Below are positions 33,172 to 42,415 of a stretch of DNA of 64,000 nt, piece by piece (within the stretch, counting starts at the first letter, position 1; each line of letters opens with the position of its first letter). The notes below the pieces were generated by a model. That model was given only the letters and a program-made list of their open reading frames with translations. It was not told the DNA's origin and did not search any database. Position numbers and translations under genes: made by a program. Location: positions 248,001 through 312,000 of the forward strand of contig NZ_JAGGJY010000001.1 in NCBI RefSeq assembly GCF_017873245.1, in the 5' to 3' direction. This stretch comes from Clostridium tertium (GTDB lineage: Bacteria; Bacillota; Clostridia; Clostridiales; Clostridiaceae).

Positions 33172-35169
33172 ATGAATTTTAAAAAGCTATTAGTAAAGAT
33201 GCTACTATTTTTTATACCAGTAATAGCTATAGGAACTATTAGCAATTCAACTATATCATATTATACAGCAAAAAGTACATTAATAAAAAATAGTTTGACT
33301 ATAATGGAAGAAATATCAAAACAAGCATCCATGAGAATTAATGATAAGTTTTTAGGAAGTATTAAAAACTTAGAAGAAATAGCTATGGATAAAAGACTTT
33401 CAAGTGATGAAATATCAATTAAAGAAAAAAGAGATATATTGAAAAAAGAGCTTGAAAAGGGGAACTTTGACAATATAGGAATATGTGGGGTAGATGGAGT
33501 CGTTTATTATAATGATGGAATGGAGCAAATAAAAGATAAGGATTATTTTGAGAAGACAATAAAGGGTAGTGAGGTTATATCAGATCCATTTATATCAACC
33601 ATTGATAAAAGTAGGGTTACTGCATATACTGTACCACTAAAGATGGATAATAAAATAATTGGAGCTATAATAGGATTAAAATCAGCAGAAGATTTTAGTA
33701 AGTTATCAAATGAGATTGAATTTTTAGATACTGGATCAGCTTTTATTTTAAATTCTGAAGGAACAGTTATAGCTCATGATGATTTTTATTTTGTTATGGA
33801 AAAAAGCAATTTAATTAATCAGTATGGAAGTAATGAGAACTATAAGGATGTTATAAATGTACAAAAAGACATGATTTCTGGAAAAAGTGGTTCTTCAGAG
33901 TATAATCTAAACGGTAATAAATCTTATATTGCTTATTCACCTATAGCAAGTACTGGGTGGTCTATAGGAATAACTGTAGATAGCAATGACTTGCTTAAAT
34001 CATTAAAGGAATTTAAAAATACTACATTTTTAATAGTTTCTTCAATATTAATTTTAAGTATTTTATTAATATATATTGCTACTAGGGGAATAACAAAAGT
34101 CTTAGAAAACATAAAAACTAATATGATACATATTTCTGATGGAGATTTAACAGTTAGTTTTGAGGAAAATCATTTGAATAGGAAAGATGAAATAGGGGAT
34201 ATATGTAAGTCTATAGAAACTACTAGAATTTCAGTAAAGGATATTATATCTAAAATAAAAATATCTTCAAAAGATGTCACTGAGAAATCAACTTCTCTTG
34301 CTGTTGTTTCTAAAGAGTTAAATAAACTAGCAAGTGATATATCTACTTCTATTTTTGAAGTTGCAGCCTTTAGTGGTAATCAAAAAGATGAATTAGAAAA
34401 TACAATAGATGTAATAAATGTCTTTAGTGAAGAAGTAGATGAAATTTCTAAGAATATTATAAAGATAGATGATATGGCAAAAGATATTGAAATGAAATCA
34501 GTAAAGAATAGTAGCGAGATGAATACTTTAATAGCTTCAGCTGAAGATTTTGATAATAGATTTAGTAAGTTTAGTGATAATATGGATAACATGCTTAATG
34601 ATATAAGTACAGTAAAAGAAATACTAATTTTAATAAATGATATTTCAGAGCAAACAAACTTATTAGCTTTAAATGCAGCTATTGAAGCTGCAAGAGTTGG
34701 ACAAGCTGGAAAAGGGTTTGCTGTAGTAGCTGATGAAATAAGGAAGCTTGCAGAAAATTCAAATAATGCATCAAATAATATTCATAATATATTAAATAAT
34801 GTATTTAAGAATACAAAGAGAATAGCAGAAGATACTGTAGAAATTAATAAAAAGCTACAATTACAAAGAAGTACTATAAACAATGCAATTAGTTCCTTTA
34901 ATGATATAGCAAAAGAAGTGAAGAGCATAACACCTAGAATAAGTAATATAAACACTTCATTTACTGAAATAGACGAAAAGAAGAAGAATATATTAGAAAA
35001 AATTATAAATGTAGCAAAAGCATCAAAAGACATATCAAGTGCATCTGAAGAAATAACAGCATCATCAAATGATTTAAATAAATTTAGTGAAAATGTAGCT
35101 GAAGATTCTCAGGATTTAGCATATAGAAGTATTGAAGTTTTAAAATCTATAGATAGGTTTAAGATATAG
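33172..35169 (+). CDS. Methyl-accepting chemotaxis protein with dCache sensor
   Basis: The 665-residue receptor has a membrane helix near 8-30 and an extracellular double-Cache domain (about 35-280; [49 protein letters not shown]). A second helix lies near 285-305 ([21 protein letters not shown]), then a HAMP domain and a cytoplasmic signalling bundle. Its tip reads [20 protein letters not shown], with [18 protein letters not shown] after it. dCache sensors commonly bind amino acids or small organic acids; the ligand here is unknown. GGGTGGG precedes the ATG. It has its own promoter region and terminator. Confidence 0.93.
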   Translation: MNFKKLLVKMLLFFIPVIAIGTISNSTISYYTAKSTLIKNSLTIMEEISKQASMRINDKFLGSIKNLEEIAMDKRLSSDEISIKEKRDILKKELEKGNFDNIGICGVDGVVYYNDGMEQIKDKDYFEKTIKGSEVISDPFISTIDKSRVTAYTVPLKMDNKIIGAIIGLKSAEDFSKLSNEIEFLDTGSAFILNSEGTVIAHDDFYFVMEKSNLINQYGSNENYKDVINVQKDMISGKSGSSEYNLNGNKSYIAYSPIASTGWSIGITVDSNDLLKSLKEFKNTTFLIVSSILILSILLIYIATRGITKVLENIKTNMIHISDGDLTVSFEENHLNRKDEIGDICKSIETTRISVKDIISKIKISSKDVTEKSTSLAVVSKELNKLASDISTSIFEVAAFSGNQKDELENTIDVINVFSEEVDEISKNIIKIDDMAKDIEMKSVKNSSEMNTLIASAEDFDNRFSKFSDNMDNMLNDISTVKEILILINDISEQTNLLALNAAIEAARVGQAGKGFAVVADEIRKLAENSNNASNNIHNILNNVFKNTKRIAEDTVEINKKLQLQRSTINNAISSFNDIAKEVKSITPRISNINTSFTEIDEKKKNILEKIINVAKASKDISSASEEITASSNDLNKFSENVAEDSQDLAYRSIEVLKSIDRFKI

Positions 35170-35173
35170 AACT

Positions 35174-35210
35174 AAACGCTAGCATAATATTAAAGTGCTA
35201 GTGTTTTTTA
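35174..35210 (+). terminator. Terminator after the chemoreceptor
   Basis: AAACGCTAGCA (35174-35184) pairs with TGCTAGTGTTT (35196-35206) with one G-U pair, followed by TTT. Confidence 0.87.
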
Positions 35211-35328
35211 TTATAACTATAGAAAATAATATATGTTTGTTATAAATATAATCAATATATCTTACTTTTAATCATAATATAAAGAATAAATCCTTTATTT
35301 CAATATAGTAATTTTAAAGGAGGATAAG

Positions 35329-36045
35329 ATGATACTAAACATTCGAGAAATAGTAATTAGATTAGTTCTTGCTGTTATAGTTGGAGGTATAATTGGATAT
35401 GAAAGGGAAAGGCAACATAGGGCAGCAGGTTTTAGAACACATATATTAGTTTGCTTAGGAGCAACAATAATATCTTTATTACAAATTGATATTGGAAATA
35501 AAGCCATTGCTATGATTGAAGTAAATAAAGAGTTAAGTGAAGTTATAAAAATTGATTATGGAAGATTGGGAGCCCAAGTAATTACTGGAGTAGGATTTAT
35601 AGGGGCAGGAGCTATAATTCACACTAAAGGAAATATTAAAGGACTAACAACAGCTGCAACTTTGTGGGTGGTTGCTTGCTTAGGATTATCTATAGGAATG
35701 GGAGAATATTATATAAGTATATTTGGAGCTATTATAATAGTAATAACATTAGTTTTTTTAAAAAGAATAGAAAATAAATTTATATCAAAAAATATAATTA
35801 AAAAGGTTGAAATTAAATATCGTAAAAAAGAAAATTTAAATATAGAAATACAAAAATGGTTTGAAAATGAAAATTTAAAGGTGAAAATAATTGAATACAT
35901 TTTAGAAAAAGAAAAAACTCAATATGAGCAAGAAGAAGTTCATGCTATATATACAGTTATAAAGCCTGGGTATGTTAAATTAGATAAATTAATAGAGGGA
36001 TTAAGAAAAAATGAAAATATAATTTATATAAAAATGTTAAGCTAA
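35329..36045 (+). CDS. MgtC/SapB-family membrane protein
   Basis: The 238-residue protein has the MgtC core: VRLVLAVIVGGIIGYERERQ, RAAGFRTHILVCLGATIISL, then QVITGVGFIGAGAI and KGLTTAATLWVVACLGLSIG, with four to five membrane helices. A C-terminal cytoplasmic domain of about 80 residues follows (KKVEIKYRKKENLNIEIQ), like the ACT-type tail of MgtC. MgtC proteins affect Mg2+ homeostasis and ATP synthase activity in other bacteria, but many relatives have no tested role. AAAGGAGG precedes the ATG. It appears to be a single gene. Confidence 0.85.
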   Translation: MILNIREIVIRLVLAVIVGGIIGYERERQHRAAGFRTHILVCLGATIISLLQIDIGNKAIAMIEVNKELSEVIKIDYGRLGAQVITGVGFIGAGAIIHTKGNIKGLTTAATLWVVACLGLSIGMGEYYISIFGAIIIVITLVFLKRIENKFISKNIIKKVEIKYRKKENLNIEIQKWFENENLKVKIIEYILEKEKTQYEQEEVHAIYTVIKPGYVKLDKLIEGLRKNENIIYIKMLS

Positions 36046-36168
36046 TAAAAATAATTTTGATAATCAAAATACTTTATGGAAAAATATTAATTATACAATT
36101 GAAATTTGATGATTATTAGATTATTATTTAAATTAGGAACTATAGAAAAAGGATGGGATAAAGTTATT

Positions 36169-36621
36169 ATGCAAAGAAGTGAAAGTATAGTTAATGAATT
36201 ACTTGTAAAAATATTTAATGAAATATTGCAAATTGAAGAAAAAACATTGAAAAGTGGGTATTTTTCAGACTTATCTGTTAGAGAAATGCATACTATAGAA
36301 AAAATAGGAAGAAAAGAACAAAGAATGATGAGTGAAGTAGCACAGGACTTAGGTATAACTGTTGGAACGTTAACTACATCAATAAATAGATTAATTAAAA
36401 AGGGATATGTAGATAGAAAGAGAATAGAAGAAGATAGAAGAGTAGTTTTAGTTGAATTAACTAAGAAGGGGAAGATTGCACATAGATTACATGAAAGATT
36501 TCATAATGAAATGGTAAGAAGTATGATGGATGATCTTTCAGAAGAAGAAAAGGACATATTAATAGGATCTTTAGATAAATTAAATGAATATTTTAAAGCT
36601 AAGTATGATTCTATAAAATAA
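36169..36621 (+). CDS. MarR-family transcriptional regulator
   Basis: ATG 36169 (MQRSESIVNELLVKIFNEIL) is preferred. A longer TTG-led version from 36106 would put a membrane-like segment in front of a cytosolic regulator. The AAGGATG upstream is somewhat far (about 12 bases). The 150-residue protein has the winged helix DLSVREMHTIEKIG, MMSEVAQDLGITVGTLTTSINRLIKKGYVDR and the wing with EEDRRVVLVELTKKG. It resembles FabT-type regulators of fatty-acid genes found in clostridia, but no fab genes are adjacent here. The target is unknown. Confidence 0.82.
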   Translation: MQRSESIVNELLVKIFNEILQIEEKTLKSGYFSDLSVREMHTIEKIGRKEQRMMSEVAQDLGITVGTLTTSINRLIKKGYVDRKRIEEDRRVVLVELTKKGKIAHRLHERFHNEMVRSMMDDLSEEEKDILIGSLDKLNEYFKAKYDSIK

Positions 36622-36722
36622 AAAAGTCCCATATGCTATAATAAAGTAATCTTATTAAATTTACTATAATGAATTTAAAATTTATGATATTATTAGTATA
36701 TTAAGAAGTATGGGAGGATATT

Positions 36723-37136
36723 ATGGGAAACACTAGTTTGGAAGTTGCTAAGTATGCAACTAGGATGGCAATTTCATCTAGAGAGGAAGAGGAAGAACTC
36801 AAGGTTGAATTTAAGAAAAAAGGTGTGTTAGTAACTGCTGTAAATATAGGTGGGAATATAAATGATTCAACATCTAAAATATTAGAAAGAGCATTAGTAG
36901 CTTCTAAGAGAAATGGAGTAATAAGAGAAGAGCATTTACATGAAGGTGGAGTAATAGGAGCAACTAGAGATGCATTGATGCAGGTTTGGAATAGAGCAAG
37001 TGGGCAAAATGTTGGTGGAAAAGTAGGGATTGCAAGAAGTGGAGAGCACTTAACGGTATGTATTTTTCTAAGTGTTGGACTTTTACATTTAGACGAAGTA
37101 GTGATTGGAATAGGTCATAGAGCCATTCCTGAATAA
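36723..37136 (+). CDS. HutP-family RNA-binding protein
   Basis: The 137-residue protein shows the HutP signature: LHEGGVIGATRDALMQVWN, then NVGGKVGIARSGEHLTVCIF and LLHLDEVVIGIGHRAIPE. In Bacillus, HutP with L-histidine and Mg2+ binds UAG repeats in hut mRNA and prevents termination. Here no histidine-utilisation gene is in sight, so the target must lie elsewhere or differ. The residues that bind Mg2+ and His in this region (the H of HEGG and GHRAI) appear kept. GGGAGG precedes the ATG. A 19-bp perfect terminator follows. Confidence 0.87.
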   Translation: MGNTSLEVAKYATRMAISSREEEEELKVEFKKKGVLVTAVNIGGNINDSTSKILERALVASKRNGVIREEHLHEGGVIGATRDALMQVWNRASGQNVGGKVGIARSGEHLTVCIFLSVGLLHLDEVVIGIGHRAIPE

Positions 37137-37141
37137 TTATT

Positions 37142-37188
37142 AAAAATAAAGGTAATATATTCATAAATATATTACCTTTATTTTTATA
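37142..37188 (+). terminator. Terminator after the HutP-family gene
   Basis: AAAAATAAAGGTAATATAT (37142-37160) pairs perfectly with its complement at 37167-37185, with T-rich sequence after it. Confidence 0.92.
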
Positions 37189-37316
37189 AAACAATTTATA
37201 AAAATTTAAGTAAGAAAATAATAATAATGCTTATTTATTAAAATAGTAATATAGTAAGTATATATAACAAAAAAAGCTTATTGAATATGAATATTTAAAG
37301 TTTTTTTTGGAAAATT

Positions 37317-37358
37317 AATATTAGCTTTAGTTTTTATAATAAAGCTAATATTTTTTTA
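37317..37358 (+). terminator. Orphan terminator in the adhE upstream region
   Basis: AATATTAGCTTTA (37317-37329) pairs perfectly with TAAAGCTAATATT (37340-37352) and is followed by TTTTT. No coding gene ends just before it, so it may close a small RNA or an attenuated leader. Confidence 0.75.
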
Positions 37359-37402
37359 TTTCAAAAATACTAGTTTTAAAAGTTGTTATAATTAATCATT
37401 AA

Positions 37403-37420
37403 TTGTTATAAATATAACAA
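37403..37420 (+). promoter_or_regulatory. Rex-like operator, far adhE site
   Basis: TTGTTATAAATATAACAA is an almost perfect palindrome (8-base arms). It matches TTGTTAA-N4-TTAACAA at 12 of 14 fixed positions, with symmetric changes. It lies about 370 bases before adhE. Confidence 0.6.
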
Positions 37421-37520
37421 TTAAACACAGAGAGTTATAAAATGAATTTTAAGTTGTTTTTCTAAAAAATCATTTTGAATTATATTATTTTCAGAATTTA
37501 ATAGATAATCAGATAATATT

Positions 37521-37602
37521 AAGGAGGGTAAGTCGAATAAAAGAAAAAATATTAGAATTAAATACAAAACAGGTAGCAAAAAGGAAAAAACAAATTAAAT
37601 AA
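37521..37602 (+). other. Strong ribosome-binding site with 21-codon frame lacking a normal start
   Basis: AAGGAGGG (37521-37528) is followed 8 bases later by ATA at 37537-37539, which opens a short frame (KEKILELNTKQVAKRKKQIK) ending in TAA at 37600-37602. No ATG, GTG or TTG is in register. Either a very basic leader peptide starts at AUA, or this is the relic of a small gene that lost its ATG. Confidence 0.4.
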
Positions 37603-37665
37603 ATTGTATTAAAATAATACAAAAATATAAAGAATAAAAAAATGATAAATTTTTAACAAAATATA

Positions 37666-37694
37666 TTGACAAAAATATAACAATGAAATAGAAT
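37666..37694 (+). promoter_or_regulatory. adhE promoter with second Rex-like operator
   Basis: TTGACA (37666-37671), a 17-base spacer and TAGAAT (37689-37694) give a near-consensus promoter. TTGACAAAAATATAACAA (37666-37683), which covers its -35 and spacer, matches the Rex site at 11 of 14 positions. Repression by Rex at low NADH would fit an NADH-consuming enzyme. Confidence 0.6.
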
Positions 37695-37790
37695 AATATT
37701 GTAATCAAGTTAAGAAAAAACAAAATACTAAAAAAGAAAATAATTTTAAATGTAAAAATTATCTTATAGATATTTAGGAGGAATAAAAAA

Positions 37791-40415
37791 ATGGCTGTAA
37801 CAAATGCAAAAGAATTAACTCAAAGAATTAAAGAATTAAGAGAGGCGCAAAGGGTATTTGCTACTTATACTCAAGAGCAAGTAGATGAGATTTTTAGACA
37901 AGCAGCTATGGCAGCAAATGATAACAGAATTAAATTAGCAAAGATGGCAGTTGCTGAAACTGGAATGGGAATAGTAGAAGATAAAGTTATTAAGAATCAT
38001 TTCGCAGCTGAATATATATATAATCAATATAAAGATATGAAAACTTGTGGAGTTTTAGAAGAAGATAAAACTTTTGGTATAACAAAGGTTGCAGAACCTA
38101 TAGGAGTTATATCAGCTATAGTTCCAACAACAAATCCAACTTCAACAGCTATATTTAAAACTTTAATAGCATTAAAAACTAGAAATGCAATAATTATATC
38201 ACCACACCCAAGAGCTAAAAAAGCTACAATTGAAGCAGCTAGAATAGTATTAGAAGCAGCAGTTAAAGCTGGTGCTCCAGAAGGAATCATAGGATGGATA
38301 GATGAGCCATCAGTAGAATTATCACAAAATGTTATGAGAGAATCTGATATAATTCTTGCAACAGGTGGACCAGCAATGGTAAAAGCTGCTTATTCATCAG
38401 GAAGACCAGCTTTAGGTGTTGGAGCAGGTAATACTCCAGCAATAATAGATGAAACAGCTCATATAAAGATGGCTGTAAACTCAATATTGCTTTCAAAGAC
38501 ATTTGATAACGGAGTTATTTGTGCATCAGAACAATCTTTAGTTGTTTTAGATAAAGTTTATGATGAAGTTAAGAATGAATTAAGCGATAGAGGTGCTTAT
38601 ATTCTTAAGGGAGAAGAAGTAGATAAAGTTAGAAAAATTATATTAAATGAAAAAGGCGGATTAAATGCAAATATAGTTGGTCAATCTGCATATAAAATTG
38701 CTGAAATGGCAGGAGTAAATGTTCCAACAACAGCTAAAGTTTTAGTTGGAGAAGTTGAATCTGTAGAATTAGAAGAACCATTCTCACATGAAAAATTATC
38801 ACCAATTTTAGCAATGTATAGAGTAAAATCATACGAAGAAGCTTTAGAAAAAGCTAATAGATTAATAGAATTAGGTGGTATGGGTCATACTTCAATACTT
38901 TACACTGATCAACTTAAGTCAAGAGACAGAATATTACAATTTGGAGAAAAGATGAAAACAGCTAGAACATTAATAAATATGCCAGCATCTCAAGGTGCTA
39001 TTGGAGACATATTTAACTTTAAACTAGCTCCATCATTAACTCTTGGATGTGGATCATGGGGAGGAAACTCAGTTTCAGAAAACGTTGGTCCAAAGCACTT
39101 AATTAACGTTAAGAGCATAGCTGAAAGGAGAGAAAATATGCTTTGGTTTAGAGTTCCAGAAAAAGTTTACTTCAAATATGGTTGTTTACCAGTAGCTTTA
39201 GAAGAGTTAAGAGACATGGGTAAGAAGAAGGCTCTTATAGTAACTGATAAGGTATTATTTGAAATGGGATATACAAATAAAGTTACTGATGTTTTAGAAA
39301 GAAATGGAATACAATTTAAAATATTCTCAGATGTTGAACCAGATCCAACGCTTAGATGTGCAAAAGCTGGTGCTAAAGAAATGCTAGATTTTAATCCAGA
39401 CGTTATAATTGCACTTGGTGGTGGATCAGCAATGGATGCCGCTAAGATTATGTGGGTAATGTATGAACATCCAGAAGTTAGATTTGAAGACTTAGCAATG
39501 AGATTTATGGATATAAGAAAGAGAGTTTATAAATTCCCAACTATGGGTGAAAAGGCTATGATGGTATCAATAGCTACTTCAGCAGGAACAGGTTCAGAAG
39601 TTACGCCATTTGCTGTTATTACTGATGAAAATACAGGAGTTAAATATCCACTTGCAGATTATGAACTAACTCCAGATATGGCAATAGTTGATGCTGAACT
39701 TATGATGACTTCACCTAAAGGATTAACAGCTTGTGCTGGTATAGACGTATTAGTTCATTCAATAGAAGCATATGTATCAATAATGGCTTCAGAATATACT
39801 AATGGTCTAGCTTTAGAAGCAATAAGATTAGTATTTAAATATTTACCAGATGCTTATAATGAAGGAACAACTAACGTTAAAGCAAGAGAAAAAATGGCAC
39901 ATGCTTCATGTATGGCTGGAATGGCATTTTCAAATGCATTCCTAGGAATTACACACTCAATGGCTCATAAATTAGGTGCATTCCATCACTTACCACATGG
40001 TATGGCTAACTCATTATTAATGAATGAAGTTATAAGATTCAATGCTACTGATGCTCCGACTAAACAAGCAGCTTTTGCTCAATATAAGTATCCAAATGCA
40101 GCATGGAGATATGCTAGAATAGCAGATCATCTTGGATTAGGTGGAAATAGCGAAGCAGAAAAAGTTGAATTATTAATAAATGCTATAGAAAAATTACAAG
40201 CTAAAGTTAATATGCCAAAAACTATAAAGGAAGCAGGAGTATCTGAAACTAAGTTCTATGAAACTTTAGATGAAATGGTTGAGCAAGCATTTGATGATCA
40301 ATGTACAGGTGCTAACCCAAGATACCCACTAATGAGTGAATTAAAAGAAATGTACATTACAGCTTACGAAGGTCCAAAGACTAAAGAAGTTAAAAAGGAA
40401 ACAAAGAAAAAATAG
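37791..40415 (+). CDS. adhE: Bifunctional acetaldehyde-CoA / alcohol dehydrogenase AdhE
   Basis: The 874-residue enzyme reduces acetyl-CoA to acetaldehyde and then to ethanol, using two NADH. Residues about 1-440 form the CoA-acylating aldehyde dehydrogenase, with the catalytic Cys244 in NGVICASEQS and PTTNPTSTAIFK. Residues about 450-860 form the iron-type alcohol dehydrogenase, with GGGSAMDAAK and the metal-binding His region (GITHSMAHKLGAFHHLPHG). Length is normal for the fused enzyme. TTAGGAGGAAT precedes the ATG. It is transcribed alone from a regulated promoter and closed by a strong terminator. It forms spirosomes in other bacteria. Confidence 0.97.
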   Translation: MAVTNAKELTQRIKELREAQRVFATYTQEQVDEIFRQAAMAANDNRIKLAKMAVAETGMGIVEDKVIKNHFAAEYIYNQYKDMKTCGVLEEDKTFGITKVAEPIGVISAIVPTTNPTSTAIFKTLIALKTRNAIIISPHPRAKKATIEAARIVLEAAVKAGAPEGIIGWIDEPSVELSQNVMRESDIILATGGPAMVKAAYSSGRPALGVGAGNTPAIIDETAHIKMAVNSILLSKTFDNGVICASEQSLVVLDKVYDEVKNELSDRGAYILKGEEVDKVRKIILNEKGGLNANIVGQSAYKIAEMAGVNVPTTAKVLVGEVESVELEEPFSHEKLSPILAMYRVKSYEEALEKANRLIELGGMGHTSILYTDQLKSRDRILQFGEKMKTARTLINMPASQGAIGDIFNFKLAPSLTLGCGSWGGNSVSENVGPKHLINVKSIAERRENMLWFRVPEKVYFKYGCLPVALEELRDMGKKKALIVTDKVLFEMGYTNKVTDVLERNGIQFKIFSDVEPDPTLRCAKAGAKEMLDFNPDVIIALGGGSAMDAAKIMWVMYEHPEVRFEDLAMRFMDIRKRVYKFPTMGEKAMMVSIATSAGTGSEVTPFAVITDENTGVKYPLADYELTPDMAIVDAELMMTSPKGLTACAGIDVLVHSIEAYVSIMASEYTNGLALEAIRLVFKYLPDAYNEGTTNVKAREKMAHASCMAGMAFSNAFLGITHSMAHKLGAFHHLPHGMANSLLMNEVIRFNATDAPTKQAAFAQYKYPNAAWRYARIADHLGLGGNSEAEKVELLINAIEKLQAKVNMPKTIKEAGVSETKFYETLDEMVEQAFDDQCTGANPRYPLMSELKEMYITAYEGPKTKEVKKETKKK

Positions 40416-40426
40416 TGTTTTAGAAT

Positions 40427-40464
40427 AAAAATAGAGGTTACTTTATGTAACCTCTATTTTTATT
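40427..40464 (+). terminator. adhE terminator
   Basis: The arms AAAATAGAGGTTAC and GTAACCTCTATTTT (3' arm 40447-40460) pair perfectly, followed by TATTT. Confidence 0.9.
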
Positions 40465-40561
40465 TACATATTACTCATATATGAGAAGAAATTGTGATAT
40501 TATTTATAGAGAGAATTTGTTAAGATGTTACAAAGATTATATTATAGCATGGAGGAAATAT

Positions 40562-41044
40562 ATGAAAAAGAAAATATTAATAATAACTTTATTATTATTT
40601 GCACAAATACTTATGTTTGGATGTTCAAAGGATGTAAGTAGACAAGATGAAAAAAAGATAAAAGAAACAATTGATTTAGTTTTATCATATAAAGATGGAT
40701 ATGATGATACTATGAAGAAACATATAAGTGAGGAGAATTTTTATATTTGTAATTATGTAGAGTTTTATTCATTATATATAGGTGAATTAAATATTGAAAA
40801 ATATGAAAGTAATATAGTAAGTATTAAAGAGGAAAATGGAAAGTATAAAGTTTATATGACTCTTGATATGGTAGCAAAAGCATTAGAAAAGCATGGAGAT
40901 GAAAAGGCAAGTGATGAAGCGGTAGGTGAAGATGTTCCAGTTGAAGTAGTTGTAAAAGAAAAGGATGGAGAATTTTATATAGAAGGATTTACTGAATATG
41001 AAGATCTTGAAAAGGCTAAAGAATTAAATGATGGATTTAAGTAA
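40562..41044 (+). CDS. Hypothetical lipoprotein, 160 residues
   Basis: ATG 40562 (GGAGG at 40551-40555) opens a clean signal peptide, MKKKILIITLLLFAQILMFGC, with lipobox MFGC. Upstream in-frame codons have no ribosome-binding site. The mature part is acidic and about 135 residues long. It has KIKETIDLVLSYKDGYDDTMKKH, then short beta segments (YKVYMTLDMV, VPVEVVVKEKDGEFYIEGF), giving an overall NTF2- or DUF4878-like look. I cannot name a function. It lies 28 bases before rarA and may be co-transcribed with it. Confidence 0.7.
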   Translation: MKKKILIITLLLFAQILMFGCSKDVSRQDEKKIKETIDLVLSYKDGYDDTMKKHISEENFYICNYVEFYSLYIGELNIEKYESNIVSIKEENGKYKVYMTLDMVAKALEKHGDEKASDEAVGEDVPVEVVVKEKDGEFYIEGFTEYEDLEKAKELNDGFK

Positions 41045-41071
41045 AAATAACAAAAGGAAAGAGTGAAAATA

Positions 41072-42313
41072 ATGAAACCATTAGCAGAAATAATGAGACC
41101 AAAAACACTAGAAGATTTTGTTGGTCAAAAGGATATATTAGCTAAAGGAAAGCCGTTATATAACTTAATTACAAATAAGATGATTCCTAATTGCATATTA
41201 TATGGGCCACCAGGAACAGGAAAAACAACTTTAGCAAATATAATGGCAAACTATGTTGATAGAAAATTTTATAAATTAAATGCTACTACAGCTTCTGTAA
41301 AAGATATACAAGAAATTACTGAGAGTTTAGATAGTTTACTTAACTATAATGGAGTAGTTATATATATTGATGAATTACAGCATTTTAGTAAAAAGCAACA
41401 GCAGGCACTTTTAGAGTTTATTGAAAATGGAAGAGTTACATTAATAGCTAGTACCACAGAAAATCCTTATTTTGCAATTCATAAGGCAATATTAAGTAGA
41501 TGTAATATATTTAAGTTTGAAGCATTAAATATAAATGATATAACTATAGGATTGGAGAAAGCAATAAAAAAGTTAATAAATGAAGGTATTCATGTAGAGT
41601 ATTCTTTAGAAGCTTTGAAATATATTGGTGAAATTTCTCAAGGGGATTATAGAAAAGCTTATAATATATTAGAACTAACTATAAATTCGCAACTTAAACA
41701 TATAAAAGAAGTATCTGTAGAATATATAGAAAGCTTAAATCAATCACATATGAGAGCGGATGCAAGCGGTGATGAGTATTATAATTTATTAAGTGCATTA
41801 CAAAAGAGCATAAGAGGTAGTGATCCTGATGCAGCTATACATTATTTAGCAAGACTTATTAAATCAGGAAATTTAACAGCAATAATAAGAAGAATATCTG
41901 TAATAGTTGCAGAAGATATAGGGCTTTCACATCCTAATGCACTAAGTGTAGTAAATTCAGGTATAGAATTAGCTTTAAAGGTAGGATTTCCAGAAGCACA
42001 GATAATACTAGCAGAACTTGTTATATATTTAGCAACATTACCTAAATCTAATAGCGCATATTTAGCTATAGCTAATGCTATGAAGGATTTAGAAAACAAG
42101 AATATAGGAGATGTTCCTAATCACTTAAAGGATGCACACTATGCGGGAGCAGAAAATTTAGGCGTTTCGGGATATAAATATCCTCATGATTATGAAAATA
42201 ATTATGTAAGGCAATCATATATGCCTGAAAAAATAAAAAATTCTAAATATTATTTTCCTCAAAAAAATAAATATGAAGAAAGTATAAACATGTACTGGAG
42301 CAAGATAAAATAA
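41072..42313 (+). CDS. rarA: RarA/MgsA, replication-associated AAA+ ATPase
   Basis: ATG 41072 is used, with AAGGAAAG upstream; a GTG 9 bases earlier overlaps that signal. The 413-residue protein has PLAEIMRPKTLEDFVGQ, Walker A GPPGTGKTT (45-53), Walker B VIYIDELQHF, sensor ASTTENPYFAIHKAILSRC, and the C-terminal tetramerisation domain. That domain carries KSIRGSDPDAAIHYLARLI and EDIGLSHPNAL, ending with the PHDYENNYVRQSYMP element. It acts at stalled replication forks. The call is firm. The neighbours give no extra hint. Confidence 0.95.
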   Translation: MKPLAEIMRPKTLEDFVGQKDILAKGKPLYNLITNKMIPNCILYGPPGTGKTTLANIMANYVDRKFYKLNATTASVKDIQEITESLDSLLNYNGVVIYIDELQHFSKKQQQALLEFIENGRVTLIASTTENPYFAIHKAILSRCNIFKFEALNINDITIGLEKAIKKLINEGIHVEYSLEALKYIGEISQGDYRKAYNILELTINSQLKHIKEVSVEYIESLNQSHMRADASGDEYYNLLSALQKSIRGSDPDAAIHYLARLIKSGNLTAIIRRISVIVAEDIGLSHPNALSVVNSGIELALKVGFPEAQIILAELVIYLATLPKSNSAYLAIANAMKDLENKNIGDVPNHLKDAHYAGAENLGVSGYKYPHDYENNYVRQSYMPEKIKNSKYYFPQKNKYEESINMYWSKIK

Positions 42314-42337
42314 GGCGTTGGGATAGTATTATGATTA

Positions 42338-42395
42338 TTGACAATAGCAGAGTGTTTTGATAAGATATAAAAGTAAATACTAGTAAAATAGTCAA
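42338..42395 (+). promoter_or_regulatory. isc operon promoter with possible IscR operator
   Basis: TTGACA (42338-42343), a 17-base spacer and TAAGAT (42361-42366) form a strong promoter. At the expected start, AATACTAGTAAAATAGTCAA (42376-42395; complement begins TTGACTATTTTACTAG) resembles one half of the IscR type-1 site. This fits autoregulation. The promoter is well supported and the operator less so. Confidence 0.5.
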
Positions 42396-42415
42396 CATTA
42401 AAAGGGGGAAGTATA

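Noticed and set aside
36106-36168. Longer MarR regulator from the TTG at 36106
   Set aside because: The extra residues are not seen in this regulator type and the stretch more likely holds promoter sequence.
40474-40485. Palindrome CTCATATATGAG before the lipoprotein gene
   Set aside because: A 12-bp AT-rich palindrome is expected by chance in a genome of this composition and has no clear relation to a promoter.
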